Below are positions 14,701-29,700 of a stretch of DNA of 64,000 bases, one piece after another. Origin of the DNA: Congeria kusceri (lineage: Eukaryota > Mollusca > Bivalvia > Myida > Dreissenidae). The stretch spans positions 71,150,069 through 71,214,068 of the forward strand of contig CM051025.1 in NCBI GenBank assembly GCA_027627225.1, written 5' to 3'. The position numbers and the translations under genes are program-made. Position 1 is the stretch's first letter. Each line of letters begins with the position of its first letter. Under the pieces are notes generated by a model that had not been told where the DNA came from, did not search any database, and saw nothing but the letters and a program-made list of their open reading frames with translations.

Positions 14701-17700
14701 CATTGAACACAATTCACACAGTAACAAAGTTCAGCTGTGTCTGTTGTGAATGATTTATATTTTCAGGGTTTAATTCTGCTGTTCCACTCACTGGAACAAT
14801 ATTTTAAATTGATTTTTCGGAACATTTTTTGCATATCATAATGCAGTACGTGTTGTTAGTTTAAACTTTTATTATTTGTGGCGCGTCGCGAGAAAACCGG
14901 TCTTAAGGCATGTGCGTAAAGTGTCATGCCGGATTAGCCTGTGCAGTCCACACAGGCTAATCCAGGACGGCACTTTCCGCCTACAGTAAATTTATGTTTA
15001 GTAGAGACTTCCTTGAAACCGAAAATACCATAAAAGCGGAAAGTGCCATCCCGGATTAGGCTGTGCAGACTGCACAGGCTAATCCGGGACGACACTTTAC
15101 GCACATGCATTAAATCTGGTTTTCCCACGACGCCCCTCATTTAAGCTTGATTATGTCAAAAGCCAAAGGCTTATTGAGACATTTTTGAGTCTCTTCTCTG
15201 GGTACAAAGATAATTAAAACGCTCCCCGAGTAGTGATCAAACTCCCAACCTCCTAATCACAAGGTGGTCACCTATATCAAGTTGTGACTATATATTGGTG
15301 TTATGTAGAGATGTGATGAATATGTCTAGTTGTTAAAGGAGCATATCAGTGGTATTTCTTATAAATGTAGACACGTATTTAAACAAGGCGTATTCCCATT
15401 TTTCACGAATATATTTTTTCTATGAGCAATAATAAATTGATGGAATCGTTAAGCAATATTATAAACAATGCCAAAAATTTGTTTTTCGATACACGTTTTC
15501 AGAAGGATTCTAACTTACGCCTACAAAATCATGCACATCATTATAAAACTTTCCCATATTACAGTACAGTTATCAATAGTGCGCATGCGTAGGGGTTCTT
15601 CATGTACATTTCACTCATATTGATTTTACTACTACTACTTATTTTCCCATGCCCGCTAATGTCAAAATGACAACTTTCTATAATTATCAAAAACAATGTG
15701 TTACTGATTGTTTATAAACACGAGACCCATGTGTTAAGCAGTAATTTAATAAATACCGGTACTTCTTAAAGTATAATTTTATTTTTGAACATACTATACC
15801 GTATACGCCCTTTTAAGTGACTATACATTGCTGTACTGTTGCTATGTTTTGACAGTGTTGCCAAGGTTCCAGGTGCAGGCCACACTTCCGGACAGTCTCA
15901 CCGTGGAGACGAAGGTCATCTCACTGAAAGTGTGCGCCAGGTAGGCATGCTTGCCGGTACATCGTAATATAAAGTTTATTAGGCGTGTCATGGTAAACCA
16001 AGCTAAAAGCATGTGCATAAAGTGTCGTCCCGGATCAGCCTGTGCGGACGACACTTTCCACTTTTATGGTATATTTTGTTTCAAGGAAGTCTCTTCTAAA
16101 TATAAGTCCACTGTAGGCAGAAAGTGCCGCCCTGGATGAGCCTGTGTGGACTGCACAAGCTGTTCCTGGACCACACTTTGCGCACATGAATTACGCCCGG
16201 GTTTCCCACATCACGCCTCATATAAATTTTACAATATCCATTCATCTAACAAATGTGTTTTCTCACAGGTTGATTATAAAACTTGAATTGCAACCACAGT
16301 CACAAAAAACTATAAAGTAATGGTAACAAGGAAGGAATGGCATGCTTTCTTTTACAACTTAACTAAACCTACTAGTACCGGTATATAAATAGTCGCTGTG
16401 TACGTGTACTAGGCCCGTATTCACCAACCTAGTCTTAGACTTAAGAATAAATAATAGACTTAGACTTAAGAATAAAGAATAGACTTAGACTCACGAAAAA
16501 ATAATGGTGTGCTCACAAATATGGCTGTACCAATATCGTTGATGTCATAGACAAATGGTTCTAAATAATGAATGCTATGATAAGAGTTAGTAAATACCCA
16601 GTAAGATACAAATGAACGGCCCGTTTAGAACAAAACATATTTAAGAATATTCTTTATTCTTAAGTCTAAGAATTGGTTGATGAATAGGGGCCCTGGGCCC
16701 GTATTCACAAACAATCTAAGTCTAAATTTCAGACTTGAACTCAAGATAGGAATCCCAATAGCGAATGGATCATTATGCAAGTCACACAATAATCACATTC
16801 ATCCTAAAGTGTACGACACAAACATAGAGTTATTTAAATTAAACATAACTTTTTACCCGAAGAATCTTACATTTTAAGCTATTAAAATATGAGCCTGAGT
16901 CTAGGTTTCATACTCAAAATGTTTGTGAATACGGACCCAGGTCGGTACCCACTCAACTGGCATTAATTTAGTCCCCAGTGCCACAGAGTTACACTCTGTA
17001 TTAATAGTCACACTTAAATACAAGATAAAAGAAACTTTATTTAATCTCAGTTTGTTGTACAATCACAATGCACAGAATAATTACTGGTACATTATTAACT
17101 CTAGTTACATGTAACTATTGACTATTGGTGTTAAAACAGTGACAGACTCAAATGTGGAAAATTGGGTGTCAATATGCTAAGTTATAGAGCTACTACTTGT
17201 AATTCAGAATGTATTAAATTATTCAGAATGTATTAAATTTGGTCTTGCAGACTAATATACAGTTTGGAAACATGAGATAATTGCGTAAGATAAGATAAGA
17301 TTGTAAGATTGTGTGTGTAAAAGTTGGCATGCCAGACTAATACACAGTACTTCTGAAACAAAACGTACTTGTGTATTTGAGTAAGGGATAATTTCTTGTT
17401 ATTTTACTATTTTATAGGTACACATTTGGCAAGCCGGTGGAGGGTTTTCTCAATGCGTCCGTCTGTTTGCATAACGTAGAGCCCAACTGGTTTTGTGTAG
17501 AGCAGCATCGGCCCTGTGTCGCAGTCCAGACAAAGGTAACATTGAAATATCAATGTGTCCATTGTATTTTTGTAAATGCTTTTAAAGGGACTATGTCAAC
17601 TAAAAATTGGCTCCCTATTCCATTATAAATTATATTATGTGATACAAATGTGCTTTTCTAAGACATGTGCATTTAATAAATAAGAATAACATAATACACA

Positions 17701-20700
17701 ATAAGATTTTTGATAAAAAACAAATTAGCAAAAACCTGAAAAAAATTAAACCCCTAGCGGGTATCGAACTCATGACTTAGGAGCCATACAAAGAAATGAC
17801 AGTAGACTAATTTTGTACATAAGTGTTCATAAATAGGTCTTTTGTGTGGGCCTAGTGTAAGACTGGAAGTCAAAATAATTTCATGTTCACAATTTTGCTA
17901 ACACATTTCTATGTACACAAGTTTTGACAAATGGGTTTTAGCAGTCCTGGAAAATTACTGGTAGTCAAAAAAAGTATGTTCACAATGCACAGTTTGGTGA
18001 ATGAACATTAATTATAGATTATAGAGCCTTAATGCATACTAATATCATATAATATTTGGCGTTCATATAAAAAAAATATTTCAGATTGATGGGTGCCATG
18101 AGTTTGATGTAGAAACCAGTCTACTGAATATTACTCAGCGTAAATACTCGCTCCTGTGCAAACCTCAAATCAGACTGGTTGCCAATGTTACAGAGAAGCG
18201 TAGCGGTAGGTTTGGATATATAATTTTGTACGAAACGGGGAATATTTTGTTAAGTTTTCTTTGTAGTTTGAAAAGTAAGTTTTGCATATCTTTTTCAACC
18301 GGTCATTGACATTTTAAATTTAAATCTTAAACAGAACAAAAATGAGTAAATGGTTTCTTTGTTCAAGATCAGTGATGCTTCTGTTTTGTTGCCTTGTCAG
18401 TCTGTTACAGGAATATTTTGGAAGTTAGCTAATTCTCCATTTCTAAATGAAACCTATTTTAATTAACAAGAAGTGTAGATGTGCTTAATATATACCTGTA
18501 TTTTGCAATTTTTAACCAAATCATTGTAGATTTTTGTACATGGGCAATGTTAAAAAAGTTGATACTGGTGTTAGCATTACAGTTGTGTTTGACAATTGCT
18601 CTTGCCTGTGTCAAAGCAGTTTGAGGGAGTATTTGACACCTAGAATGATGATGTACGTTTTTTATGGGTTTTTAATTTTATTTTGTTGTTGTTTGCAGGT
18701 GTTGTTGTGCGTGAGACATTTGATGGAGTAGGCGTGTGGGAAGAGAGAGTGCGGATGAAGATACATGCCAACACACATTTCAAGCCGTTCTTTCCATATA
18801 TGGGAAAAGTAAGTGGTATCTCTGAAGAAAGGATGCAACATGTAGCTGACATTTCTACTTCTTTGCTTATCCACTTGTTCTTAGGAGACTATTACAAGAA
18901 TATTTGGAAGTAAGCTAATTCTCCATTTCTAAATGAAACCTATTTTAATTAATAAGAAGTGTAGATGTGCTTAGAAGACATCAACACAGCAACAGCAGCA
19001 ACAACAATCACTTACAAAAAAACTAATACAGAAACACACAAGCAATGAAAAAACCCAAATCCCACCTATATCTTCCCATGGAAAAAGAAAACAAAAAAAA
19101 GGCATTTCATAATTTTATTTAAGAATACGCATGTCACTTTTATGTTGAAAGGGTCTATAAGAGAAGTTTGCCTAGTGCTGCATAAAGCAAAATCCTGTTA
19201 CTCGTCATGTTCATTTAAATACCCTACCTATACTGTGTTTGTTCCATGTATAGGTGTACGTGTGGAAACCAGATGGCTCGCCTGCGGTCAATGAGGACAT
19301 TTCTTTGAGCATTGACCAACTTGGCATCAGTGTTACCTTGACAACGGACACCACCGGACATGCCCATTTCACACTTCACAATCTGACCACATCTACGTCA
19401 TACTTCTTAATAAACGTGAGTATGATTTTTCAGTTACTTACAATCTGACAATTTTTACAGCATACTTTGTAGTAAACGTGAGTATGATGTTTCAGTCACT
19501 TAACCAATGTTATTGAGTAAGCTGATTTATTGATTTTCATCTGTCCTAGTGCAAACCAAATTTGACTTATACTAAATTTGACGATATTTTGTTTTTAATT
19601 GTTTATTGTAATATGTCCGAATTTAGGTGAAGTCAAATTTTGGCCAATGCTGGAATTCTTTATTTGTCATTGCTTTCCAAGTATCAGCATGTTAAACGTG
19701 TTTTGCATGTATTTCAAAATTCTCAAGATGTATTAAGATCCCATCGACACACAATGTTGATTCAACATTGAAAAATGGTTGCATTGGTCAGCAAATGTTG
19801 ATTCAGTGTTTGCTGACTGTCCAGGCAGGGGTGGCAAAATTCCATATTACTTTTTTTGTCCATTTTTCCCCCAATGTTGTTTGTCTGTCCAGTAATTATA
19901 TAGTCAATTCTGACAAAATTTCACTTGTCCATACATGCTCTGGGCCGAAACAGGCAATGTGGACAATATATAAGTATCATATGGCAGCGTGTGTGACATT
20001 GATATTGTCAACCCGAGGGCAGAATGTCACCTCAGGGTTTCTTTTTTCAAGTATTTTTCTTTGTTGGTTTTTATCAAAATTATCATAATGTAGTAAATTA
20101 TTCATACGTTATTTGTTGTATATGGCTTTGTATTGCTAGTTTCTTGAACATGATAACAATAACATTGCTGAAGGAGATAACTTTTTTGTTGACATAGTCC
20201 CTTTATATATTATTCCTTCTTCTGAAATACTTTATTTCTGACAGTTACTTTTAAGAGAATCACTTGTTTACACATTGATTAGTGATGTCACAACTATTGC
20301 TGAACTACAAGGGAGGCAAACAATCCATATGATAATTTGGTTTTAAAAATTGAAGCAGATACTTGCCCCTTATATGACATTCAAAATATCAGGGCGGTCA
20401 CATGACCTTGCATGAAAATGTTTTTGATTGTCAAAATATCTCTTTCTCGGGTAATGGGATTTTATCATTGTAGACAGATGTGAGGTGTAATAATTGATTT
20501 TACCGCCTCTGCCAATGTGACCATCTTTCAACATGGAATAAATGATGTGTGTCTGATGGGATCTTACTACACATTGAGTATTTTGAAATGCATGTAAACA
20601 ATGTGTATGTTATAGTAGGATATTCAGATCCACAATCCAATTATATATCCTAAACACAAACTAATGACCTCATTTTTTTATTTTGGTGACATGTTATGTT

Positions 20701-23700
20701 TTTTGTGGTATTTAGTATGTTTCCTTTTGTTTATTTCAAAATAAATACAGAAAATGATTGGATAAATAGAATACTAGTAAGTGTTGAATACAGAGTTTAT
20801 TTTGCTCGGCACAAAAACATGTTTTCTAAGCCTTGCTAAATAAACGTATGTTTACTCAACACTAACCTAGTATTCTCTATTTCTTCAACGTCCCACCAGG
20901 CCCAGACGCTTGATGACGAATACACTGACCACAGACTGTACACCATCTACCCAGCCAAGACCAAGAGGCACGTGAAGCAGTGGTATTCCCCGACATTGAC
21001 CTACATTGACCTTTCCGTGACCCCTAGGGAGCGGCGCCTTTGCGGGGACAACGTCAACATTAACATGGCCTTCTCGGAAGGGCCCGATGCACAGATAGTG
21101 GCCGCATACTATCAGGTTTTCACATTTTTTAAAGACTGTTAAAATATTAAAGTTTATTTTAAGTTTTTATCTATATTTTTGTATAAAGTTATTTTTACCG
21201 CACCATTCATTACTTCACATTCCAGCACAATAACTTGGAATTTTTTGTCTCTGATTGTGTACTACTTGTATATTAATTGTTATGTATTTAACAATCTTTT
21301 CTTTACAAATGTTACAGTGATCGTTTTCATTTCTTGTTTTTGTAATTGTATAGTTATTTATACACTGTAAAGTATTCAATATATGCTAGAGTCATTCAGT
21401 TTTACTGAAATTTTTATTATGCTTTATGCTGTTGCTTTTAATTTTTAGCTGATTTCGAAAGGAAACATCCTTAAAGTTGAAGACATCACTGAAAGCATCC
21501 GATTCAGCAGGAAATACTCGATGAAAACCAAGGGCATTGTCCTGACCCCTAAGACCCCAGTAGAGGACCCAGAGAGCTCCACAGAGGAACCTTACTCTGG
21601 GGAGAACATTGCAGTTGCGGGGCCGCCACATTTAGGGGCCGCATTTGGGCCCCCTGGGTCTGAAGGAGGAAGTTTGGGACCTCCTGGATCCAGTGGGGGC
21701 CAGGTTCAGACTGAGGCTGAGGGTCCCGCCCCTGTGGCCCCTTTGGAGTCCCTGGGATTAGATGAAACTAAAGGTTTGCTCGTCAGCATGAGTGATTTGG
21801 ATGCATTCTTTATTGTACATATTGCTAAAAATACTGTGTATTTTGCTGAGTTTATCAACAAGACTGATGTGGGTTAGGATGAAACTAAACTGGAGTGTTG
21901 GAAGCTAAAGTGTATACATCTCTAGTAAATGTTTATTTTATATATGTAAATGTGATTTACAATGATAATTACAAATAATTATTAAAATAGAAGGAATGGT
22001 TTTACTAATGTTGTATGTTAGAACATACTTATTGCAGAGTAATGGCTATGAATTATTTGTGTACTACTGTTGAATCACTAATTTTTGCAGTGGTCTAATT
22101 TTTTGCGCTCCCGCCATTGCGCGAATTTATTACCACCGCAAATATTTACCGATTTTGTAGTGTAGCAAACCTTGGGAGCTTACACGTTCGTTCAAATGTA
22201 TGTCGGGATTCGTTCGTAAATATACGCAGATAGGCCTATATGTTATGATGTGTCTTAATGAACGTTTTTAAATGTTTTATTGCTCTATTCTGATTAATGA
22301 ATGCCTTTTATTTTTTCTTTAAAATTAAATTGTGAAAGTTTTCGTACATTTTAGTACCGTCATAAACGTTATTAACACAGCTTTTTCATTGATGTTAACA
22401 TTCATAATGTGTTATATCCATATGCAAAATATTCCATTTGTATATAAAATATAATATTATTCCTTGTACATGTAATTAATTTCAAATCGCGTATTATAAA
22501 TTCGGAATCCAAAACGCCTATCCGAATATTCCTGTTTACTTGACGTAAACACAAATTCTCTTTTACAATTAAAGTTTATGATACTCCACATTTATTTCAT
22601 GTAAATCCTTTGTTCTGCTAGAAAAGCGTGCGAAAAATATGCTATCGTGTGCAACGTCACGTCAGCCGCATGGAAAGCGTGGGTGCATTGATTGCTTTAT
22701 AAAAAGTTTGTAGTGCAGAGAACATTGAGATCTTTACTTTTGTATAATAGTTTTGTAGCGCATAACAAACACATTTGTATTTCTATAACACAGTTGCGCA
22801 AAAGCATTATTTTGAACACTCGTAATGCAATGAGTAGAAGGATAATGAAAATGTTACTTATAGATGTGGAGCCGAAAAGAGTATTTCAATTGGCATTTTA
22901 ATAACAACAAGGTGTCAGTTTTGACATAGCGTGATATTGAGTATCTATTGTCTCGCCTAAATCTGCGCCCCTTGTTCTTCAGAAGTGGACCTATACGATA
23001 CGATATATTTATCCACTGGACCACTGTTTCCAATTAAGAGCCTAATCCGGTACTAATACACGTGTTTATTGCAACAGACAAACTGAAGGACCCTTCATTG
23101 GGGAATTGCCCGGTTGGTCATTTTTACTGCATAATTGACAGGTATTTTGTGTAAAACCCGATTCTCTAAAAAAAATTCAAAATCGTACTTGAAAAAAAAT
23201 CGAATATATCCGCGATTGCAAGTGCGCAAAATTTGTACCCCGCGAATTCAAGCGATTCCATAGTATACAGACTGTCATTAATTTAAATCTAAATCATGCA
23301 TTCAAGACCAGTGTGCATGTGCTTAACTAGTCCTCTGCCGGTTTATAATGTCACTTGCCTATATGTTCCTTTAGCCAACCAGGTATACAATACAAATAAA
23401 TGATAAGATTCAAAGCTTGCATAAGAAAGGCTTCACTTGAATTCCTTATCGGTGTGAGTTGCACATTAAGATATGGGTGGACAGAGAGAACTTTTTTGTT
23501 AATGTCAAAACCACTTGAATCCTGTATAAACACTATTTGTAATAATAGAACAAATATTACTATACAAAATCATCACTATGCAAACTCTGAACTACGAACA
23601 TGGTATATCTTAACTTTGACTGATTTAAATGAAAGAAACTAATGTTTAATACATCAAATTTTAATAAACTCACATTTCAATTCTTCAGGCGTTGGTACCC

Positions 23701-26700
23701 AGATAGACGACTCCAGCAATGAAAAACGTGTCCCACCTCCGAGCCAGCGAGAGTTCACCATAAGTGTTATGCTCACGGAGGTCATGACCCCCCGAGTGAG
23801 GGTACTGGTCTACGTGGTAACAGACAGCGGGGAAATTGCAGCCGACTCCCTCTTTTTGGACATTCTTCATTGTCATAGGAATAAGGTAAACTTGATGAGC
23901 AGGCATGAACATTATTAGGAATACATCACTGTTAGTTTAAACCTATTTATTTATGCTCAACTCTGTCGAAAGCATGAGGCTTATTGAGGCATTCTTGAGT
24001 CTGTTTCCTTGGTAGATCCAGTACCGGTACTTGGTGTCTTTTTGAGAAAGATGATCTCCTGATAGCAAGGTGGACACCGTCTCCATTATGCCACTGCAAC
24101 ATCAACATCATTTTCGATAATTTGATAGTTTAAGAACTAAAAGAAATCAATAGCACTTTTATTTCCTTTAGTATTATCTGTTGTTGTCAGTGCCAGAGGG
24201 TGAAGATAAATGATTAAGAAGTAACTTGATCAACAGAAAAAAAACAACTAGGAATTTCTATATATTTTAGGAAGGAACGTATGTTCTATAAAAGAATTAC
24301 CTAAATATCATGAAAATGTGTATTTCTACAATTGATTGCTTCTCTTTTGCTATCAGTATTATCTCATCAGAAAATAAATGCAAATAAGTTTTATAAAAGA
24401 GTCACAAGAAAGGCTTGAGCTGTGCTACCTCATTTGTCAGGTGAAGATGTCGTTCAGTAAAGGCAATGCGCGGCCGGGCGAGCAGGTGGAGATGACCATA
24501 TCGGCCCAGCCCAACTCCCTGTGCACAGCAAGCATGGTGGACAAGGGGGTGTATCTGGTGGGTGGGGTAAACCTGCTGCTCCCGGAGCATCTGGATGAGA
24601 GGCTTGAACGGTATGACCTGACGTCGGACTTCGTGAACGACTGGCAGTACTGCTCCGACACTTCGGTTTTGCGGCCAGATTTCTCGAATTCTGAAGGTAT
24701 GTTTTGTTTTTCACTAACGGTTCTAGAGCTTAGGGCCAGCTGTTATAATCAGGTGGTTCTTTTTCCTTTCATTGCAATAAAACTCAATCTAGGTCACATA
24801 AGAAATCAAACAGATTTTTTTCAGCTGATTTTTTTTTCATTGGTTTAAATTTTATTTGTGATATAAATGTTTTTTAGCATTGAATTGGGTTTTCATACTA
24901 CACAATTATTTTAGCTATAAATGTGAATTTTGACATCAGTTATACCTTGCTTGCAGTTTGGCATAGGTACTACATACCGGTATCAGAGAAGAAGAATCCA
25001 AGTTTGTCACAGCACAAAAAATATGTGAAAATGAAACATTACGTAGAATACAAGCAATGAATATTTTACAAATAAAATGATAAATAACTCAATGAGACAA
25101 TAGTTTGTTTAAACAGGATAAATGTAATAGAAAGATAACTCTAGTGTAAATAATTGACAAGCCTCTCAAATAAGCACCATCTCCCTCCCAATCTCTAGGG
25201 CCTCCATTCTCCCCGGGTATACGTCCCCTGGACGACTGGTTGGACAGTGACCATAGCGGGCTGCTCAGAAAGAAGCGCTCTATCATGCAGTACAACAGCA
25301 ACATGTACGACTCACTGCTGGCATTTAAGGTGGGTTACTGTAGGTTTCATTATTTTCTCCCTTACTGCGTTCATCCGAAAATAAATAAATAATAAATTCT
25401 TTCCTTACTTACAACAAGTACAGCAGCTATAGAACGATTTTCTGGGCTGTCAAAGTAGGTACCAATGTCCGGGCAATAAAAATAATTTAGGAACGAGTGT
25501 CCAGGGTGTCATAATCGTGTAGAAACCATTGTCGGCCTATGTCTAAAATGTCCGTAGGAACCGATTTCCGAATACCACTTGTAACATACAATAAATCACT
25601 TATGGGTCAAAATGAAAATGTTGGTTGGGCATGTTTATGTCAGTTGTTGATGGTTCTTATTTTGTAATTTACTTTTGTTGACTTGGATTCATGTTCATAA
25701 AACCAAAAGCAATTAGTAGTTAAAATTAAATGAAAACAAAATCATTTATAGATTTGATGTAAAGTTTAATTAATATTTAGAACATTCAGCTACATGTATT
25801 ATTCACATAACATTTTATTTTTGTTGAACTAAACAACTTTCAAGTAAATTTATTAAAAATTGAACTGTGGGAAATAATTAATTAATTTTTTTTGGTTTAC
25901 AAAGGATTGATATGCATAACACATTTGCATCCATTATTTCAGACTGCAGGCTTAATGGTGCTGACAGACCTTGACCTCCTGACCCGACCTTGCCTGCACA
26001 GCGGGGACAGCCTGGGACCCCCGTACTTGCCCAGTGACCCAAGGGGTCCCATCCCTGGGCCAGGGGGACTTCTGGACCCCATTGAACCTACAGATGGTAA
26101 CAATCAAATACATTTCCCCATCTGATTCAAAAGGGCTCTTTAAATATGATTTGCATTAGGATCTTAGGACGACTGATAGAATATCATGTTCCTAGAATGT
26201 CATGTTCTGGCAACAACTTACATGACTCCATCTGATTAAAATCAGCTCCTAGAATATCATGTCCTGGCAACAACTTACATGACTCCGTCTGATTAAAATC
26301 AGCTCCTAAAATATGCATTATAATCTGTGAACAACTGATAGCATGTCATATTTTGGTAACAACTTACATGACTCCATCTGATTAAAATAATATGATATGC
26401 ATTAGGATCTGAGGACGACTGATAGAATGTCATGTTTTGGTAACAACTTAAACATTATTCAGTCTGATTAAAATAATATGATATGCATTAGGTAGACAGT
26501 TTTCAGCGACCACGAACACAAATATTTGCATGGATTTTTTCTAGACTCTTTTTATACATTTCATTTGACATTTCCTTCTTGGATAAAACCATCATCTTTA
26601 TTTTCTATTTAGTTTGTCTGGTATTTTATGAATTTATTTACGCACTAATTTTATTTATAAAATATTGTCTTTCATTGTCTCTTCTAACCAAAGCATTTAC

Positions 26701-29700
26701 GATTTGATTTTGTAATTTTTAAGACTGTAATTAAAATCTATAATAACCCTGTATTCATACCTGAGATTCCCTCATGTTGCATTTGTATGTGTTTACTAGA
26801 GTTTGAATAATTATTACCCATGATGTTGTTGATTGATATTGCAGACCCAACAGACGTGCGACCTCCGATATCAAACCTGAGACGGCATTTCCCGGAAACC
26901 TGGCTGTGGGATTTGTATGAAGTGGAGTAAGTCCTGGCTCTAATGAACAAAACATCCTATTAAGATTTATTATTCCAGGGATAATATACCTTTTTGAGGT
27001 CGTTAACGTCCGCAAAGGTCCGAAACTGGGTAAAAGTCTTAGTGCATAGCATGAGGGCTTTAATACATTATAAGGGCCTCTGCGGACGTTAACAACCGAA
27101 AAAAGGTGTATTGTCGTTATGATCGCATAATAAACATACATCTAGAGTAATAAAACCAAATCAAATGAATAATTTACTATAAAATTGTATTATTTATAGG
27201 ATAGAGTAACCCAAAATCGAGCACCTGTTTGTTTATAGTTTTAAATATCTTATTACCAGGGCCGCGTTCAGCTGAGCTGGAATCGCTCTAGTATGTCGCC
27301 ATTTTGTTTCAGTGTTTTCCTCGATTCGATTTTAAAATTGGATGGTGCATGGATTCGTTTTCAGTGCCAGTGGTTCTGTTAGTTTTACCCAGACCATGCC
27401 GGACACAATAACACAGTGGGTGGGGAACAGCTTGTGCATGCATGAGTCAGCAGGATTTGGCATTTCTGATGTTGCCAAGGTTACCGGATTTCAGCCGTTC
27501 TTCATCGATGTGAACCTGCCGTATTCTATTGTACGAGGGGAAACTGCCGAGATCAAAATAACTGTATTCAATTATCTGCCACATTGTATTGCAGTAAGTA
27601 CTTCATAGCGTTAGGTAAATGAAGTAAATAATAATTTCAGCCAGAGATCCAGAACATGCAACTCATAGAGTTGTTATTCGTGGCGAGTAGTCAAAAAAAT
27701 ATTTCAAGTTCATTTAGTACTTTATTCAAAAATGTTAATATCAGTAAGTTTATATGCTGTCATTTTGTTTTAAATATATATCACCTTAATCTTTCAACTG
27801 GCATATTGTCAATAAAAGCAAACTTCATTGAAGTTTGTATGCCTACAATAATGAATTCGCTGTGGCTTGCTATGTATTTGACAATTATTTTTATCATTTT
27901 ATTTTACTTGCAACTAGTTATTGGAATTTGCTACAGTGTATTCAGTAGCACTAAGGGGTGGCGTAGTTAACATGCTTTGTGAATTTGTTTTAACAATTAA
28001 AATTCCTAAAAATATTTGTATTTAAATTATAGTCCAACACAGTTAAAACAGGATGTTAAATTCTTGCCCACAATTGTTTTTTGGTTGTTTTTTTGCACGA
28101 GGAATATATGATGCAATCTTTCTTTTTAAGTTAAACATGTTAAGCCTTCAGTTTATGCAGGCGCCAACTCTTTTACATCAGAGACAGAGACAGCTTTTAT
28201 TCCCCCGAAGGGAACTTTGGGGCATATAGTAATCGCATCGTCCGTCCGTCTGTCCGTCCGTCCAGCTGTCCGTTCGTCCATCACGCTTCTTGTGCGGAGC
28301 ATTACTCCATTAGTATTAAAGGGATTCAAATGAAACTTCATATAATGATAGAGGACAATGAGAGGAAGTGCAGAGTACAAGGACCACAACTCTTTCTTCA
28401 ATATTTACAGAGTTATTGCCCTTTGTTTAATTTTCTTGTGCGGAGCATATCTCAATTAGTATTGAAGGGATTCAAATGAAACTTCATATAATGATATAGG
28501 ACAATGAGAGGAAGTGCAGAGTAAAAGGACCATAACTCTTTCTTCAATATTTATTGAGTTATAAACACAAGGACCACAACTCATTATTCAATATTTACGG
28601 ACTTATAGCCCTTTGTTTCATTTCCTAATGTGAAGAATTAATTTTTGTGTGCGGAGCATAACTCCATTAGTATTGAAGGGATTCAAATGAAACTTCACAT
28701 AATGATAGAGGACAATGAGAGGAAGTGCAGAGCACAAGGACCCTAACTTTTTAATATTAATAGAGTTATTGCCCTTCGTTTAATTTTCTTGTGCAGAGCA
28801 TAACTCCATTAGTATTAAAGGTATTGAAATGAAACTTCATGTAATGATAGAGGACAATCAGAGGAAATGCAGAGCACAAGGACCACAACTCTTTCTCCAA
28901 TACATGTATTTACAGAGTTATTGCCCTTTGTTTTATTTTCTTGTTTGAAGCACAACTCCATTAGTATTGAAGGGATTCAAATGATACTTCATATAATGAT
29001 AGAGGACAATGAGAGGAAGTGCAGAGCACAAGGACCACAACTCTTTCTTCAATATTTATGGAGTTATTTGCCCTTTGTTTTATTTTCCTGTGCGAAGTAT
29101 TAATTTTCTTGTGGGGAGCACACTACCATTAGTATTGAAAGGATTTAAATGAAACTTCATAGAATGATAGTGGACAATGAGAGGAACTGTAGAGTACAGG
29201 GACCTTAACTATTTCTTCAATATTACCGAGTTATTGCCCTTTGTTTAATTTTCTTGTGCGGATCATAACTCCATTAGTATTGAAGGGATTTAAATGAAAC
29301 TTCATATGATGATAGGGGACAATAAGAGGAAGTGCAGAGCACAAGGACCACAACTCTTTCTTCAATATTTACAGAGTTATTGCCCTTTGTTTAATTTTCT
29401 TGTGCGGAGCATAACTCCATTAGTGTTGAAGGGATTTTAAATAAAACCACATATATTGATAGAGGACCTTGAGAGGAAGTACAAGGACCATAACCCATTC
29501 TTCAATATTTATGGAGTAATTGCCCTTTTTTTGCAGATAATTACTACCTTAGTATTGAAGGAATTTAAAATAACACCACATAATTGAATCAGGACATTGA
29601 GAGGAAGAGCAGAGTTTAAGGACCATAACTTTGTCTTCAATATTCATGGAGTTATTGCCCTTCAGTTAATTTTCTAGTGCTGTGCATAACTTCATTAGTA

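Noticed and set aside
24402..24714. Three minus-strand ORFs opposite exon 15
   Set aside because: They are the antisense shadow of a GC-rich coding exon; the plus strand has the family motifs.
25199..26096. Complement C3 identity suggested by the basic RKKR site
   Set aside because: No six-Cys anaphylatoxin domain follows, a bait and FPETW follow instead, and the catalytic His position is Gly.
25330..27364. Alternative bait exons, as reported for some bivalve TEPs
   Set aside because: I scanned introns 16-18 for blocks with GT/AG borders in matching phase and found none that read through.
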